From assembly GCA_034509735.1 (NCBI GenBank), contig JACGWO010000007.1, positions 22,162,046 to 22,226,045 on the forward strand: a stretch of DNA of 64,000 bases, in the 5' to 3' direction. Shown piece after piece: positions 58,469 through 64,000 of the stretch. This DNA comes from Sesamum alatum. Its lineage: Eukaryota; Streptophyta; Magnoliopsida; Lamiales; Pedaliaceae. Every line of letters starts with the position of its first letter. The stretch's first letter is position 1. The notes beneath the pieces are model-generated. The model ran no database searches and was not told the origin of the DNA. It worked only from the letters and a program-made list of their open reading frames with translations. The position numbers and the translations under genes were made by a program.

Positions 58469-60696
58469 GTTAGAATAGGTGACCAGAAAGCCAATAGGTT
58501 TGGCGATTTGTAACCTATCTGACAACTTGATGTAAATGTAATATTATTATGTGATGAATAAGATGAGTATTCGTCACCAATGGTACCTTCTTTGTTGCGC
58601 TCATCTTACATTTGTTAAAACGGTGTTTAACTTATATCGCAACAAAGCCCACAGACCATGGATAACAACTCATGCAGTTAGGCCACGCATTGGATGGTGG
58701 TCATGAAACCAACTGATTAAGAGTTGGGTCTGAAACGTTCCAAGTCGAGGACCTCGAGACAGGGCATCGAGAGTCCTATTGAGACTTGCGTCAAGAGTCG
58801 TGTTCATTGGATGAGTGTCGTGTTTCATCGGCGACAGGCGTGGGACGCCTACACGATCTTGATGGGTTGGTCGACTGGGGTCGAGCCGACTGGACTGACT
58901 CGCGGGGATCATCATATGGAAGCCTTGGAGGCTTGGTCGGTATGATTGGTTTTCCCCCGGTTCCGATAGTACGGGAGTAATCCTCAGACTTGAGGAATCA
59001 TGGCAATCGCGTGCACAGGACGGCTGTATCTTGGATTTGGCGAGAGGTAATCATTCTGTAAGATGATTATCATAAGCCTTGTCCAGTGCAGTCGGAATGT
59101 GTAGCGAGGACGGTAGATTCCAAGAAGAGGATCCGTCCCCTGTCAGTATGTGACAGAGGTATCTCCTATGCACTCGGAGACACGTTCATGCTGTTTAAAG
59201 CTGTGGCCAAAGTGGTTGGTCGAACAGGGAATGGTTTACTGTGTCGACGCAATGAGGCATACGTGGTCTCGAGTATTAAGCATAGATGCCTAGTCAAGGA
59301 TGGGAACCGACGCCCAATTCCATACCCTAGACTAAGGCCGGGAGACGGTAGACGGAAGGATCGTACCCATACGGAATCGGCGCCTAAATGTTCACGCCAA
59401 TTCACCTAGTCTCTAGTGCCATAGACCGTTGCTAGACGGCCACCCATGGTAACGGGCCCTTGTGGGACACGGGCCCATGTCTAGCTGAGGGTGAACCTAA
59501 AGGGTCACACACAAGTCACCGAGGAGGTTGAGAGATTGACTTGGAGTCAATCTCGAAGGATAAAATAAGTAATTGGATTACTTAAGGGAAAGCCCATTGG
59601 ATGGACGGGCCGATATTGTATCAGGCTTTCGTTTAATCGATAAATTGGATTTTCGATTAAATATGGAAAGTTGAGACGTTGAGACGTTGGATCTTTTAAT
59701 TGGATTAAAAGATCAACGGGCATAATTTAAATGGACATTAAATTGGATTTAATGTTGGATCGTCGTAATTGGATTACGATAAAATCCGGTCCGTTAAATT
59801 ATACCCGAGAGGATAAATAATTCCTATTTGGGAATAGGAAGAAGTTGGACTTCTTCCCTTATTTAAACATGGCCGACATGCTCCCTTGGAGGAAGCAAAA
59901 TCAGCCATGTTTCATGCTAGGTGGTATGTTGACTTATCTCTTTTGGAAAGAGACAAATCAACTCCAATCAAGCTCTTCCCTTTTGGTATGATTTCATCAT
60001 ACCATAAATTTTGGTAGGCTTGATTGAAGAATTAATGGTTATTGATTGGAACGAATCTAGACATCATTGGATGAACCTAGACACATTCCAATAATCACAT
60101 TAATTATGTATATATATTAGAATATACAACACCAAGCATAAGTGATTCATTATTCATCTTTTTCTAGGAAAAAGAGAAGACAAAAAATCCTCTCCTCTCT
60201 CTCAAATTTCATGCTCTCTCCCTCTCTTACACTTGTGTTCTTCACTTGATTTTGAATCAAGAAGAAGAACAAAGTAAGTTTAAGAGAACACTAATTCATA
60301 GTGTTCTTCTCTTAAACTGAGTCCTTCCTAAACCCGTTCTTTTCTAGCAAGAAGAACGTGTGTTTCTTCCGGTGTGGTGTGGATAACCTTTGGAGAATCC
60401 ATACGTTTGGATTTCGTGAGCATTCCGAAGAAGGAACAACGCTAGTAGCCGGGAGCATACGCTAAACAATCAAAGGTAACGGTTTATTACGCTTTGATTG
60501 ATTTCACTTATATATCTATGCCCTATGTGTTTAAATATATGTTTTCAATATTTACATATCCTACATCGAACGCTCGGTTGAGCACCCAAGGGTACACCCC
60601 TTGGAATTCGCATATTTAAATTAGATTTAAATTTGTGCACAATTTCTCGCTTCCTCGCTTCCGCTCATGCTCCCCGACGGATCCGCTTGTCCTTCA
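58469..60696 (+). repeat. Beta element 5' LTR
   Basis: TGTTAGAATAGGTGACCAG to GGATCCGCTTGTCCTTCA, 2228 bp. It contains the CCATAGACCGTTGC block, AT-rich stretches, (T)TGAC motifs near 59930 and a TATATATA tract at 60109-60116 followed by the CATCTTTTTCTAGG and CTCTCTC leader-side sequence. Confidence 0.93.
60109..60116 (+). promoter_or_regulatory. Possible TATA box, beta LTR
   Basis: TATATATA at the place equivalent to the TATA of alpha and gamma LTRs. The tract is low-complexity, so the call is tentative. Confidence 0.4.
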
Positions 60697-60698
60697 AG

Positions 60699-60711
60699 TG
60701 GTATCAGAGCC
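60699..60711 (+). promoter_or_regulatory. Primer-binding site, beta element
   Basis: TGGTATCAGAGCC, two bases after the LTR, a perfect initiator tRNA-Met complement over its first 12 bases. Confidence 0.92.
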
Positions 60712-62105
60712 CGGTTCGATGTAAGGGGCATAGATCTATGGCATGTTAGATTACATAAATATATGAATAATATGATGATTCAATTGTTTGGATTTAATGG
60801 ACTTTTGGCATGCTTAATTTTGTTAGATTGGATCTAAAATGGATGCATTGTTTAAAATGTCCATTAAATTTAAAATTTAAATTTTGCATATTATTTGTAT
60901 ATTTATGCTTTTGTGATGTTGGACATCACTTGGGTATTTGGAATATCCATTGGTTATTTATGCATGATTATTTGGAATAATTATGTTATGTGAGTTGATG
61001 GAATCAACATGGGATGATCACAAGAGCCCTAGACCTTATGTATGGATGAATGTATGATCATTTATTTTCTATTGGGTGGGGCTTGCGTGCCTCTTGTTTT
61101 TGGGACTATCATCTCCCATATTTTCAGCCTCATGATGTTAAGGCTTGTTTTCTTTATTACCGATGTATTACTTTCAGTTGTAATGAGAGTAGATAGGATT
61201 GGTGAGGTTTCAATTTTAACAAGCAATTGGAGTCGGTGACCCCAAGGAGGAGCATCAAGGCGTGAAACAAGAAGCACTTCAAGGCCCATTGGAATGACAA
61301 TGGGTTTATTATTATTGTAATAATTTAGGACCACCCTAGACAGACCATAGACTCACTGCGGGCTCAGTGGGTCGCATAGGTTGGGCTTGTGATCATCCTA
61401 AACAGGGGTATGCTATGTTTTCTGCATGCGGCGTATTTATTTATCGCTTTAAATATTGGATATTTATGCATGCTAAAACACAATAATGTGATGAGGTCTC
61501 GATCATACACAAACTCTCATTTGGTTGGACCAAATTAAATATTAGGCCCAGAACGGACTTGGATCAAAATGGTATTTTGGTCTGTCCGAGCCTTCCATCC
61601 ACAACAATGTGGTGAGGAAGCTACCACTACCCAAGTGTGGTCTCACGAGTTGTGGCACACTTGGACTAGGGGAAAGCTGCACTATTGTTGTGAACAAAAA
61701 GACTGCGCTCGCTGTTTCCCTGTCTCATGAGTCGTAGGGGGCGACAGTTTGAGGTATGATTTGGTTGATGGGTCGGGCCTAACACTGAGTAACATGGTTC
61801 GCTTGGAGTCCTCGGAACCATGCGAATAGGTGAGGCAAAATATCTTGGGAATATCATTGGATGAGAATGATATTGGATATCTCTCACAAGGTCTTCTTCA
61901 TGTGAATCGTAAAAGCGGGGCATGGAGATTACGCTTGTGGATCCCAAGCCCACTAGGAAATGGTTTCCCGAAAACTCCGCTTGAGAGTGGCGGACTTTCA
62001 TATAAATAGTGGAAGGGTTAAAGACTAAAAGACCAAGTCTTCAACTTGAACAATAATATTACCATCATCTGCTAATTTCTGCTTTACATTTTCATTAATG
62101 TAGAT
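60712..62105 (+). other. Beta element leader
   Basis: About 1.4 kb of untranslated leader without a GC-rich island. It contains TAATGAGAGTAGATAGGATTGGTGAGG, H0-H2 and the ATATAAATAGTGGAAGG block. The antisense frame 61666-62001 has counterparts in other leaders. No sense gene is apparent. Confidence 0.85.
61350..61747 (+). promoter_or_regulatory. Leader hairpins H0, H1, H2, beta element
   Basis: H0 (61350-61373): GACTCACTG/CAGTGGGTC around CGGGCT. H1 (61631-61664): CCAAGTGTG pairs perfectly with CACACTTGG around GTCT-CACGAGTTGTG-G. H2 (61712-61747): CTGTT/GACAG and TCCC/GGGG with one bulged C around CATGAGTCGTA. Cores start at 61644 and 61726, 82 nt apart. Confidence 0.7.
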
Positions 62106-62960
62106 ATGTCTAAGAACCCGTTAACCATGATTCTTGAGACTAACAAATTCAACGGAACGAACTACTCTGACTGGCTAAGAAACCTGAGGATTGTCCTCGG
62201 TTTCGAGAACCTAGGCTACGTCTTGGACGAGCCGCCATCGAGCGACTTACTGGAGGGGTCCACGCCTGAAGAACATTTGACGTTCGAGAAATGGCATGAG
62301 GACAACCAGAAAATACGCAATATCATACTGGCTTTGATGTCTAACGACATCCAGAAGCAGTATGAGAGGCTGGACAACGTCTCCGCCATAATGCTCAGCA
62401 TGAACGAGGTTTATGCGGTTCCGGATAGGCATATTAGATATGCCTCCACAAAAGCATTCTTTGGCACCAAGCTTGCTGAAGGAGCGTCTGTACAAAGTCA
62501 TGGGGTCAAGATGCTCTCCCTAGTGGAGAAACTCGAGGACCTTAAAGCTGGGCTTAACAATGACACGTATATTGACGTGATCCTCCAGTCACTTCCTCCA
62601 TCCGATGACCCGTTTGTTGTAAACTATAACATGAACGGACTTGAGAAGTCTATTCATGAGTTGATCAACATGCTGGTCCAATACGAGGCAACGACCCACA
62701 AGTCGGCGCCGGCGGTATTGATAGGAGAGGTTTCGACCTCCAAGGCGAATGGCAAGAGGGTCGGACGCTGGAAGAGGAAGAAGGGCAAAGGGAAGACGGT
62801 TGTGGCCCCTGCTTGCGCTCCAGGCGTCCCTGTTGCTCTGGTTGGACCGAGCAAAGGGAAAGGGAAGGCCCGTGGTTCTCAGCGGTCCAAGGCAAATGAT
62901 GTCTGCATGCATTGCCAAAAAAAAGGGCATTGGAAGAGGGAGTGCCCACAACTCCTCTCC
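62106..62960 (+). pseudogene. gag: Copia gag, beta element (open; part of a broken polyprotein)
   Basis: The gag part is uninterrupted. The ATG at 62106 gives MSKNPLTMILETNKFNGTNY, the conserved start of this family. The core has WLRNLRIVLGFENLGYVLDE, TKAFFGTKLAEGASVQSHG and DVILQSLPPSDDPFVVNYN. A Lys/Arg/Gly-rich linker (KRVGRWKRKKGKGK) precedes a perfect CCHC knuckle CMHCQKKGHWKREC (62904-62945). It should form the capsid and bind RNA. The frame continues into protease and breaks near 63055, so gag itself is potentially translatable although the polyprotein is not. Confidence 0.93.
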
Positions 62961-64000
62961 AACCCAGGTGTGTTTGTGGTTGAAGTTAATATGATTACTG
63001 ATTCTGCTTCTTGGTTATTGGATATCGGGTGTGGTGCTCACATCTGCAATGATTTCAGGCACTGCAAAGAAGCAGAAGGCTAACCAAGGATGAGATGATC
63101 TTGAGGCTAGGCGATGGCAAGGCCGTTGCTGCGGAGGCCGTAGGATCACTAGAGTTAGCCATTAGTAGTCATGTTAGGATTGTACTGAACGACTGTTTCT
63201 ATGTACCTAGCATGATTAAAAACATTGTTTCCATCCTGGTCCTTGATAAGGAGGGATATGAATTTACCATCAATAAAAACGGTTTTTTCATTATCAAAGA
63301 TGGTATTTCTCATCTGCTTGGTACATTGGTCAACGGTCTGTACATACTTCAACAGTCTAATTGGATTATGACTGCAGAACACAAACGAAAACATGATGAT
63401 CATAATAACGCACTGATATGGCATGCGAGGTTAGTTCATATCTCTAAAGATAGGATAAGAAGGTTGGTGGACTCAAAGAGTCTAGAAATAGACGATTTGG
63501 ACAACCTACCGACCTGCGAATCCTGTCTAAAGGGAAAGATGACCAAGAAACCCTTTGTTGGACAAAGTACGCTAGCCAGTGGTCTGTTGGATTTGATTCA
63601 TACAGATGTCTGTGGTCCACTAAATACTCAGGCTAGAGGTGGGTACTCGTACTTCATAACCTTTACCGATGATCACTCATGGTATGATTATGTTTACCTG
63701 ATGAGGTACAAGTCTGAAGCCTTTGGAAGGTTTAAGGAATACAGACTTGAAGTAGAGAACCAAACCGGTCGAAAGATCAAAGCCCTTCGGTCGGACTGAG
63801 GTGGAGAGTATTTGAGTGGTGAGTTTACTGATTATCTAAAAGAGAATGGGATTCTCTCTCAGTGGACCCCTCCTGGAACACCGCAACTTAATGGTGTGTC
63901 TGAAAGGAGGAATCGAACCTTGTTGGACATGGTCCGATCCATGATGAGTTTTACCGAACTACCCCTTTCCTTCTGGGGATACGCTCTTGAGACGGCGGCC
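62961..64000 (+). pseudogene. pol: Copia protease and integrase start, beta element
   Basis: The protease site reads WLLDIGCGAHICND, where relatives have D-T; the Ile makes activity doubtful. A one-base deletion near 63055 shifts the frame to a stop at 63081-63083. The family sequence resumes in another frame (MILRLGDGKAVAAEAVGS) from 63095. Integrase follows: a His/Cys zinc module (WHARLVHIS...PTCESCLKGKM), the first Asp in HTDVCGPL, and the second Asp in LRSD immediately followed by TGA (63797-63799) where relatives have Arg. In the same frame GGEYLSGEFTDYL and the Glu motif GVSERRNRTLL follow to the window edge. RT and RNase H lie beyond. Confidence 0.9.

Larger units (their letters stand above)
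58469..64000 (+). mobile_element. Copia beta element, running off the right edge
   Basis: A complete 5' LTR (58469-60696), PBS (60699-60711), leader (60712-62105), gag, protease and the integrase start. It has the fewest lesions in the window (a one-base deletion near 63055 and a TGA at 63797-63799 in the visible part) and interrupts the gamma element, so it is the youngest visible layer on this side. Expected target duplication: ATGAG. Confidence 0.93.

Noticed and set aside
58724..58945. A 73-codon frame recurring in beta LTRs (also 44914-45135 and 53234-53455)
   Set aside because: It begins with TTG and shows no known motif. It reflects similarity between LTR copies, as does the 107-codon frame at 45277 and 59086, which starts with GTG in one copy.
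62216..62994. ORFs on the reverse strand and in another frame over beta gag
   Set aside because: Shadows of gag; the sense frame has the conserved core and zinc knuckle.
1..64000. Host genes, tRNA or rRNA genes, defence systems or other non-transposon loci
   Set aside because: Looked for by eye on both strands. Every longer coding match resolves to gypsy or copia gag-pol, and no cloverleaf-like tRNA or rRNA segment was recognised. A tRNAscan-SE and domain search would be needed to confirm absence.

Overview
This window looks like pericentromeric or otherwise gene-poor nuclear DNA of a flowering plant. I found no host gene, tRNA, rRNA or CRISPR array. Almost every base belongs to a stack of LTR retrotransposons inserted into one another. 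The plant assignment rests on the element types: a Ty3/gypsy element with a Del/Tekay-type polyprotein, and a large Ty1/copia family with ~2 kb LTRs, a ~1.4 kb untranslated leader and a primer-binding site (PBS) for initiator tRNA-Met. That copia layout resembles the Angela/BARE lineage (inference). LTR bodies contain clustered TTGAC motifs (the core of plant W-boxes) upstream of TATA boxes. The species cannot be named from the sequence.

Layout. 1-1418 is part of a reverse-strand gypsy-type LTR inserted in a copia leader (element E, 1419-2814). Just before the point where E's gag should start sits the Del/Tekay-like gypsy element (2815-15044). Its 5' LTR holds a solo copia LTR (2912-5338, TSD TAAAT) and its gag holds another (7588-9568, TSD GCATT). 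Its 3' LTR is cut short and abuts a copia pol scrap. 15225-24146 holds a truncated LTR, a decayed copia element (D: leader, gag, pol remnants), a solo LTR inside another LTR (TSD AAAAG) and a truncated LTR. 24147-43136 is a reverse-strand copia element (A). Its 3' LTR holds a solo LTR (TSD GATTC), which holds a further solo LTR (TSD AAAGG). Its leader holds a better-preserved reverse-strand copia element (B, 34108-40584, TSD CTGTC/TTGTC). 43137-51130 holds a pol scrap, two opposed LTR pieces and the leader of element C with another solo LTR. From 51131 to the right edge each unit is interrupted by the next: C's 5' LTR, a second LTR, an alpha-type LTR, the gamma element and the beta element. 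The beta element is the best preserved; its gag-pol runs off the window.

The copia LTRs fall into three body types, which I call alpha (~1.95-2.0 kb, end in GATCCACA...TTTCA), beta (~2.2 kb, end in GGATCCGCTTGTCC..TTCA) and gamma (~2.0-2.4 kb). All begin TGTTAGAA(T/A)AGGTGAC and the complete elements use the same PBS. Every coding region seen is broken by stops or frameshifts, so each is annotated as a pseudogene.

The observation most worth follow-up is in the copia leader. Copies carry a pair of hairpins with the same core (GTCTCACGAGTCGTGG), 80-82 nt apart and about 370 nt upstream of gag, plus a third hairpin further upstream. Bases in the stems change together between copies. This suggests a conserved leader RNA structure, possibly a packaging or dimerisation signal (inference).
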